A stretch of DNA of 64,000 bases, taken from assembly GCA_035531755.1 (NCBI GenBank), contig DATKSK010000028.1, positions 1-64,000 of the forward strand. Direction: 5' to 3'. The first letter of the stretch is position 1. Every line of letters begins with the position of its first letter. Of this stretch, positions 9,245 through 16,599 are shown in pieces. Source of the stretch: Acidimicrobiales bacterium (GTDB lineage Bacteria; Actinomycetota; Acidimicrobiia; Acidimicrobiales; UBA8190). The position numbers and the translations under genes are program-made. A model generated the notes under the pieces. That model was not told the origin of the DNA and made no database searches. It saw only the letters and a list, made by a program, of their open reading frames with translations.

Positions 9245-10228
9245 ATGGCCGAGTGGGTGCTCATGCACGACCTGCGGGCGCCGGAATTCGGCACGCCGCG
9301 CCCGGCGCTCTACCGCGAGGCCCTCGACATGTGCGCCTGGGCCGACGCCCGGGGATGCCCCCGGGTCGTGCTGTCCGAGCACCACGGCTCCGACGACGGC
9401 TACCTGCCGTCGCCCTTCGTCTTCGGCGCGGCGGTGGCCGCCCGCACCGCGCACACGCGGATCATGGTCTCGGCGCTGGTGCTCACCTTGCGCGACCCGG
9501 TGTCGGCCGCCGAGGACGCCCTCGTCCTCGACGTGGTGAGCGACGGCCGCCTCGAGCTCACGCTGGCGGCGGGCTACGTGCCCTCGGAGTGCGCCATGTT
9601 CGGCGTGCCCTTCGACGACCGCGCAGCGGTCTTCACCGCCAAGACCGAGGCCTTCGTCGCCGCGCTCACCGGGGAGCCGTTCACCTACGAGGGCCGCACC
9701 ATCCGGGTGACGCCACCCCCGGTGCAGCGCCCACGCCCCTTCGTCGTCCTGGGAGGTTCCGCCCCCAAGCGCGCCGCGCGCCTGGGCGACGCCTATCTCC
9801 CCCCGCTCCCCGACGAGTCCCTGGCGACCGCCTATGTCGCCGAGTGCCGGCGCCTCGGCAAGGGCGACGGCCTCCTGCTGTGGCCCGCCGGTCCCATGTG
9901 GGTGTTCGTCACCGAGGACCCCGAGCGGACCTGGGCGCAGCTGGGCCCCCACGCGCTGCACGAGACCAACGCCTACGGCGCCTGGGCGGCGGAGGTCCCG
10001 GGGGCCAACCCGTGGGCGCCGCGGGCCGACGTGGCCGCGGTCCGGGCCGACGGGCTGTACGCGGTGGTGACACCCGAGCAGTGCGTGGCCCTGGCGCGCC
10101 ACCTCGATCCGCGCGCCGCGCTGAAGCTCAAGCCGCTCGTGTCGGGGCTCGACCCCGACATCGGGTGGCGGAGCCTGGAGCTGTTCGTGAACGCCGTGCT
10201 CCCCGCCCTCGGGCCCGCCCCGGGCTGA
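9245..10228 (+). CDS. LLM-class flavin-dependent oxidoreductase
   Basis: A 327-residue luciferase-like (beta/alpha)8 barrel enzyme. Members use FMN or F420 to oxidise or monooxygenate organic substrates. Family features are the LSEHHGSDDGY stretch near the N-terminus, followed by an SPFVF segment, the DVVSDGRLEL stretch with the usual GR pair, and GYVPSE. The PPPVQRPRPFVVLGGSAP segment matches the flavin-phosphate region. F420 versus FMN cannot be decided here. ATG 9245 was chosen because the barrel begins soon after (EWVLMHDL). The gene converges on the SRPBCC gene; a GC-rich hairpin follows its stop. Confidence 0.85.
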   Translation: MAEWVLMHDLRAPEFGTPRPALYREALDMCAWADARGCPRVVLSEHHGSDDGYLPSPFVFGAAVAARTAHTRIMVSALVLTLRDPVSAAEDALVLDVVSDGRLELTLAAGYVPSECAMFGVPFDDRAAVFTAKTEAFVAALTGEPFTYEGRTIRVTPPPVQRPRPFVVLGGSAPKRAARLGDAYLPPLPDESLATAYVAECRRLGKGDGLLLWPAGPMWVFVTEDPERTWAQLGPHALHETNAYGAWAAEVPGANPWAPRADVAAVRADGLYAVVTPEQCVALARHLDPRAALKLKPLVSGLDPDIGWRSLELFVNAVLPALGPAPG

Positions 10229-10230
10229 GC

Positions 10231-10263
10231 CGCCCGGCCGACAGGAGCCCCGGCGGCCGGGCG
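10231..10263. terminator. GC-rich hairpin between convergent genes
   Basis: CGCCCGGCC at 10231-10239 pairs perfectly with GGCCGGGCG at 10255-10263 (9-bp stem, 15-nt loop). It begins two bases after the LLM stop codon and lies between convergent genes. There is no T-run, which is common for actinobacterial terminators, so the call rests on position and stem strength. Confidence 0.5.
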
Positions 10264-10408
10264 TGGGCGCCGGGCGGAATTCCCGTGGAGAGCCGGTCGA
10301 GCAGTTCGAGACCCAACGTGACACGTGGATCCCCGACGAGACGGGCCTGAAGCTTCAGACCGGCGAGAAGATCACGCCGGGCGCCGCCGACGACACGCGG
10401 CCGGCGGC

Positions 10409-10894
10409 TCAGGTCGACGTGCCGAGCCCTCCCGGTGCCACCGTCCGGGCGAGGATCCCGAGGGTCGCCCGCAGCGCCCCTTCCGAGATGACGGGGAAGA
10501 TGCCGGCGTCCTTCCACACGGGGTCGATCGACGACCAGTCGCAGTACGACGTCACCAGCGTGGTGTCGTCCGCGGGCTCGAGCGTGTAGCCGTAGACGTG
10601 GCCGATGGGTGGCCGGATCGTGCCGATGATCGTCCACGCGATCCGGCGGTCGGGGACGAAGTCGGTGATCGTGACGGTCACGTCGTAGCGGCCCATCGGG
10701 TAGTCGTTGAGCGCTTCGCGGTCCATGTGCACCACGAAGCTGTCGCCGACGCCGCTCACGGGCTCGCCGGTGGCCTGCATGAGCATCCCCGAGCTGTCGA
10801 TCGCCACGTGGCCCTGCGGGTCGCACAACACCCGGAAGATCTCCTCCGGGCCGGCCGCGATGGTCCGTCGGACCTCCAAGCGCTCAGCCGTCAT
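10409..10894 (-). CDS. SRPBCC (START/Bet v1-like) family protein
   Basis: 161 residues with the SRPBCC pattern: an N-terminal strand (RLEVRRTIAAG), PEEIFRVLCDP helix, a central antiparallel sheet with VTITDFVPDRRIAW, and a long C-terminal helix. These proteins form a hydrophobic pocket that binds lipids, polyketides or other apolar ligands, and many actinobacterial members have unknown ligands. It sits 28 bp beyond the stop of the acyl-CoA dehydrogenase in the same orientation, so it may be the last gene of the acyl-CoA operon. Confidence 0.8.
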   Translation of the reverse strand: MTAERLEVRRTIAAGPEEIFRVLCDPQGHVAIDSSGMLMQATGEPVSGVGDSFVVHMDREALNDYPMGRYDVTVTITDFVPDRRIAWTIIGTIRPPIGHVYGYTLEPADDTTLVTSYCDWSSIDPVWKDAGIFPVISEGALRATLGILARTVAPGGLGTST

Positions 10895-10922
10895 GTGCGC
10901 ATCCTGCCACGACGGGCCGGGC

Positions 10923-12059
10923 TCAGCCCCTCCCGTCGAGCAGGGCGGCCGCCACGAGCTCCTCGAGGTGGCGCGTGTCCCACCAGGAGACCTGCAGCTG
11001 CTTGGCCCGCCGGAAGTACAGCTGGATGTCGAAGTCCACGGTGAAGCCGATCCCGCCGAAGACCTGCTGGGCCATGGCGGTCACGTCACGGTAGGTGCGG
11101 CAGGCGAAGAGCTTGGCCATGGGGGCGAGCGTGGCCACCGACCGCCCCTCGGCGCGGGCCCAGGCGGCCTCGTGCACCAGCGTGGTGCCACCGTCCACCG
11201 CCGTCACCGCGTCGGACAGGTAGTGCGCCAGCGCCTGGAAGGCGCCCAGGGGCTTGTCGAACTGCGTGCGGTCCTTGGCGTACTGCACCGTGATGTCGAG
11301 CGCCTGGCGCGCTCCCCCCATGGCCTGGGCGGCGAGGAGGATGCAGCCGTCGTGCATGACGGCGTCCCACGTGGCCCAGCCCGAGCCCGCAGCGCCGATG
11401 CGCTGGGCGTCGGTCACCGCCACGCCGTCGAAGGTCACCTGGTACTGGGTGTCGGACGCCACGGTCATCTGCTGCTGCATGGACAGGCCCTCGACCGTCG
11501 GGTCGACGAGGAACAGGTCCACGTCGCCCTGACCGTCACCCGTGCGCGCCAGCACCACGAGGGCGGCGGCCGACGAGGCGAAGGCGACGTGGCGCTTGGT
11601 CCCCGTGAGGCGGTAGCCGCCGGCGTCGGGCTCGGCGCGCATCTGCACGCCGGCCGGGCCGCAGCCGTTCTCGGGCTCGAACCACGCCGGCGTGAGCACC
11701 GCGTCCCCGCTCGCCACGCGCCCGAGCCACTGGGCGCGCTGCTCGGGCGCTGCGGCGAGGGCGAGGGCGCCGCCGCACAGCACCGCGCTCGGGAAGTGCG
11801 GGGTGGGGGCGAGCGCGCGGCCCAGCTCCTCGTAGAGCACGACGCCCTCGAGGGTGGTCATCCCGGACCCCCCCTGCTCCTCGGGGAGCAGCAGCCCGAT
11901 CAGGTCGAGCTCGGCGAGTTGCTTCCACAGGTCGGCGGGATACCCGACGGGGTCGTCCTCGAGGTCGCGCACGACGGACAGGGGGCTGTACGTCGCGCAC
12001 ACCTTGCGCACCGTCTCGCGCAGCATCTCCTGCTCCGGACTGAAGTCGAGGTCCAGCAC
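10923..12059 (-). CDS. Acyl-CoA dehydrogenase, FadE27-like subunit
   Basis: 378 residues from GTG 12059, which is preceded by GAGAGGAG. The ACAD fold is clear: SPEQEM at the N-terminus, LLLPEEQGGSG, the FAD/CoA region, YAKDRTQFDKPLGAFQ, and the C-terminal QVFGGIGFT. This last motif type marks the partner subunit in alpha2beta2 ACADs such as mycobacterial FadE27/FadE29. The other ACAD of this operon carries GGGASEIQ, the FadE26/28 type, so I infer the two form a heteromer that introduces a double bond into a large acyl-CoA. It is the last enzyme gene of the operon, 13 bp after the MaoC gene. Confidence 0.85.
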   Translation of the reverse strand: MLDLDFSPEQEMLRETVRKVCATYSPLSVVRDLEDDPVGYPADLWKQLAELDLIGLLLPEEQGGSGMTTLEGVVLYEELGRALAPTPHFPSAVLCGGALALAAAPEQRAQWLGRVASGDAVLTPAWFEPENGCGPAGVQMRAEPDAGGYRLTGTKRHVAFASSAAALVVLARTGDGQGDVDLFLVDPTVEGLSMQQQMTVASDTQYQVTFDGVAVTDAQRIGAAGSGWATWDAVMHDGCILLAAQAMGGARQALDITVQYAKDRTQFDKPLGAFQALAHYLSDAVTAVDGGTTLVHEAAWARAEGRSVATLAPMAKLFACRTYRDVTAMAQQVFGGIGFTVDFDIQLYFRRAKQLQVSWWDTRHLEELVAAALLDGRG

Positions 12060-12072
12060 GTCCCAGCTCCTC

Positions 12073-12558
12073 TCAGGGCTTCCACTGCTCTTGGCGTCGC
12101 CGCCACGGGTTGTCGGCGGCTTCGACCGGGACGGCGACGCGCGCCGCGCAGGTGCTCTTGACGTCCCCGTCGACCGACATGGTGATGTCGAGGCCCACCC
12201 AGCCGCACCCGGTGTCGTCCACGGCGACTTCGGACACCACGCCGTCGAGGACCATGGTGTCACCGGGGAACACCGAGTCGCGCATGCGGAACGTGACGCG
12301 CCCGAGGCGACCGTGGGGGCCGGTCCAGTCGGTGATGTAGCGCTCGAACCACGCCGCCTGGTTCGGGGTGTTGAGGAAGATGTCCCTCGTGCCGTTGCGC
12401 TCCACGGCGAAGTCCTTGTCGTGGTGCATGGGCCGCCAGTCGCGTGCCGCCAGGGCGCCCAGCACCACGGTCGTGGCGGTGACGTCGTAGGCGAGGGGCG
12501 GCAGGCGGTCGCCCTCGGCCACGTCGGCGAACAGCAGGACCGGCGTCGTCGGGCTCAC
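12073..12558 (-). CDS. MaoC-like hydratase, catalytic half
   Basis: 161 residues of the hotdog-fold MaoC family, which adds water to enoyl-CoA. The ARDWRPMHHDKDFA stretch matches the hydratase-2 pattern with an Asp and a His in the expected spacing, so this is the likely catalytic subunit. RDSVFPGDTM in the second half is the usual MaoC strand-turn. The GTG start overlaps the preceding MaoC gene by 4 nt (GTGA), implying translational coupling and probable heterodimer formation, as in the mycobacterial ChsH1/ChsH2 pair. Confidence 0.83.
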   Translation of the reverse strand: MSPTTPVLLFADVAEGDRLPPLAYDVTATTVVLGALAARDWRPMHHDKDFAVERNGTRDIFLNTPNQAAWFERYITDWTGPHGRLGRVTFRMRDSVFPGDTMVLDGVVSEVAVDDTGCGWVGLDITMSVDGDVKSTCAARVAVPVEAADNPWRRRQEQWKP

Positions 12559-13121
12559 GACGCACCCCCGTCCGTGCCGCCGCCCCCGCCGGGCCCGGGG
12601 CCGCGCCGGTAGCCGAACCCGGTGTAGGTCTCCACGCCCACGAGCTGGTCGCGCTGGTTGGTGTACTCGACGTCGATGACCCAGAAGCGCCCGGTGCCGA
12701 GCTTGGTGGTCTTCTCGTCGCTCACCGAGCGCAGGACCTGGCGGGTGCGCAGCACGTCGCCGGGGCGCACCGGCTCGTGGAAGACGATGGTGTTGTCGGT
12801 CATGACCGCCTCGGGGAGGTCCAGGCGCTCCTTCAGGTCGAAATGGACCTTGAGCGGCAGGTGCTCCCCGGTCCGTCCCGGTGCCCAGTGGTGGGGCCGG
12901 AACCACGCCGAGATCATGGTGGGCGGCGCCACGGGCCCGCCGGTGAGCTCCTCGGCGACGTCGTCGTCCCAGAACAGGGGGTTGCCGTTCTCGACCGCGG
13001 CGCACATCGTCCAGACGTAGCCGCGCTCGACAGGGAACTCGCCGACCTCCTCGTACTGCGGCACGCCGACCAGGCCCCGGGCCTGCTCGACGGCGGCCCC
13101 GACGGTGTCGGGGGCACTCAC
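12555..13121 (-). CDS. MaoC-like N-terminal domain protein
   Basis: 188 residues resembling the MaoC dehydratase N-terminal family: ERGYVWTMCAAVENGNPLFW, then GGPVAPPTM and later HEPVRPGDVL. The place of the catalytic His looks replaced by an aromatic residue (NPLFW), as in structural partner subunits, so it likely supports the downstream MaoC protein. A Gly/Asp tail with about six consecutive glycines ends the protein. Its GTG overlaps the CaiB stop codon by 4 nt, and its own stop overlaps the next gene by 4 nt. Confidence 0.8.
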   Translation of the reverse strand: MSAPDTVGAAVEQARGLVGVPQYEEVGEFPVERGYVWTMCAAVENGNPLFWDDDVAEELTGGPVAPPTMISAWFRPHHWAPGRTGEHLPLKVHFDLKERLDLPEAVMTDNTIVFHEPVRPGDVLRTRQVLRSVSDEKTTKLGTGRFWVIDVEYTNQRDQLVGVETYTGFGYRRGPGPGGGGGTDGGAS

Positions 13122-14293
13122 GCGATCACCTGGCGGGCGCGCAGCTCGGCCAGACGCGCCGCCGGGAACCCGGCCGCCCCGAGCAGCTCGTCGGTGTCGG
13201 TGACGCCGTCGTCGGGGACGACGACCGGCTCGGCCACGGGGGCCATGCCCGCCAGCACCGGGCCCACCTGGCGGAAGGTGCCGCGCCCGGGATGCTTGGC
13301 CTCCACCACTGCGCCGCGCCACGCGAACTGGGGGTCGGCACCGATCTCCGCCACCTCCTGCACCGGGGCCACGCACGTGTCGGCGCCGGCGAGCTCGGCG
13401 ATCCACTCGTCGCGCGGGCGCGTGGCGAAGGCGGCCGCCAGGTCGGCGCGGATGGCGTCCTGCGCCTCGTCGTCGTACTGGCGCTCGGTCCAGCGCTCGC
13501 AGCCGAGCGCCCGGCAGAGGTTGGCGAAGAACTTGGCCTCGATGGCGGCCACCGCCACCCATCGGCCGTCGCCGGCACGGTAGGTGTCGTAACAGGCGTA
13601 GCGGCCGGTGAGCACGTCGTGGCCGGGGCCGGGCGAGGTTCCGGTGGCCAGGTGCTCGTCGGCGGCCAGCGACATGAGCCACAGGACCCCGTCGGCGACG
13701 GACACGTCGAGGAAGGTGCCCTCACCGGTCGCGCCCCGGCCCGCCAGCGCCGCGCACACGGCCAGGGCGGCGTGCATGCCGCCGCCGGCGGCGTCGGCGA
13801 TGGTGGCGCCGGGGACCGGCGGCCCCCCGTCGGCACGTGGCCCGGTCGCCGCCAGGTAGCCCGCCACCGCCAGGTAGTCGAGATCGTGCCCGGCCCATGC
13901 GGCCCGGGGCCCGTCCTGGCCGTAGCCGCTCGTGGAGCAGTACACGACGCCGCGGTTGACCCCCCGCACGGCCTCGTACCCGATCCCCAGGCGGTCGACC
14001 ACGCCGGGCCGGAAGCTCTCCACCACCACGTCGGCCCCGGCCGCCAGGGCGAGGAAGGCCTCGCGCCCGTCGGGGTCGCGCACGTCGAGCTGCACCCGGC
14101 GCATGCCGCGGTGCGCGCTGTAGGCGAAGAAGGGCGGGGTCACCGGGGCCGGGCCCCGGCCCGGCACGGGGCCCACCTTCACGACCGTCGCCCCGTAGTC
14201 GGCGAGCAGGCGCGTGCAGCGCGCCGCGGGCCCGACGCTCGACAGGTCGAGCACCACGACGCCCGCCAGCGGGCCGGCCGTGCCCTTCGCCAT
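13118..14293 (-). CDS. CaiB/BaiF-type (class III) CoA transferase or racemase
   Basis: 391 residues of the class III CoA-transferase family, which moves CoA between carboxylic acids or epimerises 2-methylacyl-CoA. It begins with the family opening LAGVVVLDLSS and shows KVGPVPGRG, the loop SGYGQDGPRA, and GATIADAAGG, where Asp 167 is the expected catalytic aspartate. Family length is typically about 400. Within this operon it would activate the substrate acid or set the stereochemistry before dehydrogenation. Its ATG overlaps the upstream ACAD stop by one base (TGATG). Confidence 0.87.
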   Translation of the reverse strand: MAKGTAGPLAGVVVLDLSSVGPAARCTRLLADYGATVVKVGPVPGRGPAPVTPPFFAYSAHRGMRRVQLDVRDPDGREAFLALAAGADVVVESFRPGVVDRLGIGYEAVRGVNRGVVYCSTSGYGQDGPRAAWAGHDLDYLAVAGYLAATGPRADGGPPVPGATIADAAGGGMHAALAVCAALAGRGATGEGTFLDVSVADGVLWLMSLAADEHLATGTSPGPGHDVLTGRYACYDTYRAGDGRWVAVAAIEAKFFANLCRALGCERWTERQYDDEAQDAIRADLAAAFATRPRDEWIAELAGADTCVAPVQEVAEIGADPQFAWRGAVVEAKHPGRGTFRQVGPVLAGMAPVAEPVVVPDDGVTDTDELLGAAGFPAARLAELRARQVIA

Positions 14294-15474
14294 CAGAAGT
14301 TCTTGGGGAGCCCGAGCCGGCGCCGGGCGATGATGTTCTTCTGGATCTCAGACGCCCCGCCGCCGATGGTGTCGATCACGGTGTAGCGGTAGGTGGACTC
14401 GGCCCGCCCCGCCATGGGCGCGTCCGCCGTCTTCACCCGCAGCTGCGAGCCGGGGCCGGCGATGTCCATGGAGGCGTCGGCCAGGCGCTTGGAGAGCTCG
14501 GTGGCGTACAGCTTGTACTCCGAGGCGTGCGTCGTCGGCGCGGCGCCGCCCTTCTGCGACTCGTTGACGAACCGCAGCCCGAGCACGCGGGCCACCTCCG
14601 CCTGGGTGGCCAGCTCGGCGAGGCGCTGGCGGACGACGGGGTCGTCCTTCAGGGGGCGGCCGTCGCGCTCGGCGCCGGCGACGTACTCGCACAGCAGGTC
14701 GAGGCGCTGGCCGATGGGCGAGTAGGTGAACATGGTGAACCGCTCGAGGTCGAGGGCCTCGGAGATGTACTGGAACCCCTTGTTGAGCTCCCCCACCACG
14801 TAGTCGTCGGACACCCACACGTCGTCGAGGTACACCTCGTTGGTGCGCTCGTCCCCCATGGTCCAGATGGGGTTGATGGTGATGCCGGGGTGGTCGAGCG
14901 GCACCAGGAACAGCGTGATGCCGAAGTGCTTGGGGGCGTCGGGGTCGGTGCGCGCCCCCACCCAGTACCACTCGGCGAAGTGCGCCGAGGTCGTCCACGT
15001 CTTCTGGCCGTTCAACCGCCAGCCGTCACCGTCACGCGTGGCCTTGAGCTGCATCGACGCCGCGTCGGAGCCGGCGTTGGGCTCGGAGTACCCGACGGCG
15101 AACTCCACCTCGTTGTGCAGGATCTTGGGGAGGAACTCCCGCTTGAGGCGCTCGTTGCCGTGCCGGATGATCGTCTTGCCGACGATGCCCACGCCCTTGC
15201 CGATCTGCGGGCCGCCCCGGCGGGCCAGGGACTCGTTCAGGAGGTACTCGTAGACGCCGTCGCCCTCCCGGCCGCCGTACTCCTTGGGCCACGTGATCCC
15301 GAGCCACCCCTGCTCGCCCATCTCGGCCATGAAGGCCCGCCGCTTGGGGGTGTCGACGATCTGCGCCATGTTCTCGCGGGTGACGTCGAAGACGTCGGGG
15401 TCGTCGTGCTCGTCGAGGAAGCGCTCCACCTCCTCGACGAAGGCCAGCTGCTCCGGCGAGAACTCGAAGTCCAT
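14293..15474 (-). CDS. Acyl-CoA dehydrogenase, FadE26/28-like subunit
   Basis: 393 residues with a complete ACAD fold: FSPEQLAF at the N-terminus, TWPKEYGG, the flavin-contact YSEPNAGSD, NGQKTWTT, and the C-terminal GGGASEIQKNIIARR. AGGAGG lies seven bases before the ATG. The GGASEIQ motif marks the partner of FadE27/29-type subunits such as the one at 10.9-12.1 kb, so a heterotetrameric dehydrogenase is inferred. It is the first gene of a five-gene overlapping operon: ACAD, CaiB, MaoC-N, MaoC, ACAD. The promoter region contains the CTGAC-N5-GTCAG palindrome 35 bases upstream of the start. Confidence 0.87.
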   Translation of the reverse strand: MDFEFSPEQLAFVEEVERFLDEHDDPDVFDVTRENMAQIVDTPKRRAFMAEMGEQGWLGITWPKEYGGREGDGVYEYLLNESLARRGGPQIGKGVGIVGKTIIRHGNERLKREFLPKILHNEVEFAVGYSEPNAGSDAASMQLKATRDGDGWRLNGQKTWTTSAHFAEWYWVGARTDPDAPKHFGITLFLVPLDHPGITINPIWTMGDERTNEVYLDDVWVSDDYVVGELNKGFQYISEALDLERFTMFTYSPIGQRLDLLCEYVAGAERDGRPLKDDPVVRQRLAELATQAEVARVLGLRFVNESQKGGAAPTTHASEYKLYATELSKRLADASMDIAGPGSQLRVKTADAPMAGRAESTYRYTVIDTIGGGASEIQKNIIARRRLGLPKNF

Positions 15475-15508
15475 GCGGCTTCCTCCTGCACTGGTCGCCC
15501 TCGATTTC

Positions 15509-15523
15509 CTGACAGGCCGTCAG
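15509..15523. promoter_or_regulatory. Palindromic operator-like site CTGAC-N5-GTCAG
   Basis: A perfect 5-bp inverted repeat, CTGAC AGGCC GTCAG, 35 bases upstream of the ACAD start on the minus strand. The same arms and spacing recur at 16563-16577 before the divergent thiolase operon. Length and symmetry suit a TetR-family dimer. Binding is inferred, not shown. Confidence 0.55.
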
Positions 15524-15725
15524 ATCGTATCCCGGCGAGCGCTTTGCACCCAAAAGGCGATCCGCACCAGATAGAAGTCGGCGGGTGGCACCAAAGAGGA
15601 AATCCCAGGCCCCGAGGGTTCCGGGGGCCGTCTGGCGGACCCAGCGGGGCCGTTCGGCCCTGACGGCCAGACCTCCGAACGACGATGGGCTTAGGGACGA
15701 TGGTCATAGGGATGTGGGGGGCACC

Positions 15726-15875
15726 ATGAAGGATCGCGACATTCAGTGGGTTCGGCACCAGCTCGATTCCTTGACGATGGCCCGGACCTGCGGAGGCTTC
15801 AGCCCCGCGGACGCCGTTCAATACCTGGAGCTCTGCGGCCTCGAGGCGACGCTGATCGGCCACCCACACCCCTAG
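15726..15875 (+). CDS. Small hypothetical protein (49 aa)
   Basis: From ATG 15726, with GGGGGG about five bases upstream, the frame encodes 49 residues starting MKDRDIQWVRH. A likely amphipathic helix is followed by FSPADAVQYLELCG. No family is recognised. The frame is open further upstream, but those residues are Arg/Pro-rich and unlike a protein. It stands alone between the two divergent acyl-CoA arms. It could be a small regulator, or chance. Confidence 0.35.
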   Translation: MKDRDIQWVRHQLDSLTMARTCGGFSPADAVQYLELCGLEATLIGHPHP

Positions 15876-15957
15876 ACGCCCCCGGCCCCCGGGGCGTGCG
15901 GTGGCCCCCTGGAGGTTGTTCTCGACCACGAGTCCCGGAAGCTTGGGCGGGAGCGGC

Positions 15958-16013
15958 GAACGGAGCCTTCAGAACGGAGCCTTCAGAACGGAGCCTTCAG
16001 AACGGAGCCTTCA
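15958..16013. repeat. 14-bp tandem repeat, 4 perfect copies
   Basis: Four uninterrupted identical copies of GAACGGAGCCTTCA, followed by a partial fifth (GAACG). It is non-coding and may be a phase-variable or protein-binding array. Confidence 0.92.
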
Positions 16014-16230
16014 GAACGCGAGTGCCTCCGAGATCATCGACTCGACCGGCGGGGGCGATCACCGCACCCAGGGCCTTTGCCTCGAAGCGAGCGCTCATGA
16101 GTCCCGGGCGTCGAAAGGCGGACGAAAGGGCGGCGGGGCGCCGGACCCACGGTCTGCGTGCTGCTGCCTCTGGTCCTGCGCGCCCCGTCGAGGTCGCCCT
16201 TCCGATGCCACCGTACGCTTATGGGTCCGG

Positions 16231-16270
16231 GGTGTCTATGGCCGGCCCGAGGTGTCTATGGCCGGCCCGA
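16231..16270. repeat. 20-bp tandem duplication
   Basis: Two adjacent identical copies of GGTGTCTATGGCCGGCCCGA. Each contains the palindrome GGCCGGCC. No coding function is seen. Confidence 0.9.
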
Positions 16271-16516
16271 TGTGACAGGAACAGGCGCACCCGACCACCA
16301 CCCGCCGATCGCACGACTCGTGGTCGCCGACACGGCAGGCCGTCGAGATGTAGCCGTGGGGGTGGGATTCCGTCGGGTACGACATGAGGACCACCCGACG
16401 GTCACACGCATCGGCGCCCTGGCACCAGGGTCGAAGGTCACCGAACCGGGAGGGGCACCCTGTCCGGGAAGGGGCCGGAACGCGCCAGGACCGCCCGCCA
16501 TCAAGCTGGGCCGAGG

Positions 16517-16557
16517 GTCCGGGGGACGTCCGGGGGACGTCCGGGGACGTCCGGGGA
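16517..16557. repeat. 11-bp tandem repeat, about 4 copies
   Basis: GTCCGGGGGAC occurs twice perfectly, then as GTCCGGGGAC with one G lost, then as a partial GTCCGGGGA. It ends six bases before the operator-like palindrome of the thiolase operon, so copy number could alter promoter geometry. Confidence 0.88.
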
Positions 16558-16562
16558 TCTTT

Positions 16563-16577
16563 CTGACTCGCCGTCAG
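16563..16577. promoter_or_regulatory. Palindromic operator-like site CTGAC-N5-GTCAG
   Basis: CTGAC TCGCC GTCAG has the same arms and 5-bp spacing as the site at 15509-15523. It ends 22 bases before the GTG at 16600 and 52 before the alternative GTG at 16630, a place where a repressor would block transcription. A shared regulator of the two divergent arms is inferred. Confidence 0.58.
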
Positions 16578-16599
16578 GGCACGGCTACCATCGCCGGGA

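Larger units (their letters stand above)
15876..16599. other. Intergenic region with three tandem-repeat arrays
   Basis: No gene is supported in these roughly 700 bases. They contain a 14-bp repeat in four copies, a 20-bp repeat in two copies and an 11-bp repeat in about four copies, each with a different unit, then the CTGAC palindrome close to the next start codon. Such a concentration of unrelated short arrays is not seen elsewhere in the window. Confidence 0.6.

Noticed and set aside
15958-16270. Possible CRISPR-like array
   Set aside because: Repeats are 14 and 20 bp and directly adjacent with no spacers, and no cas gene is in the window.
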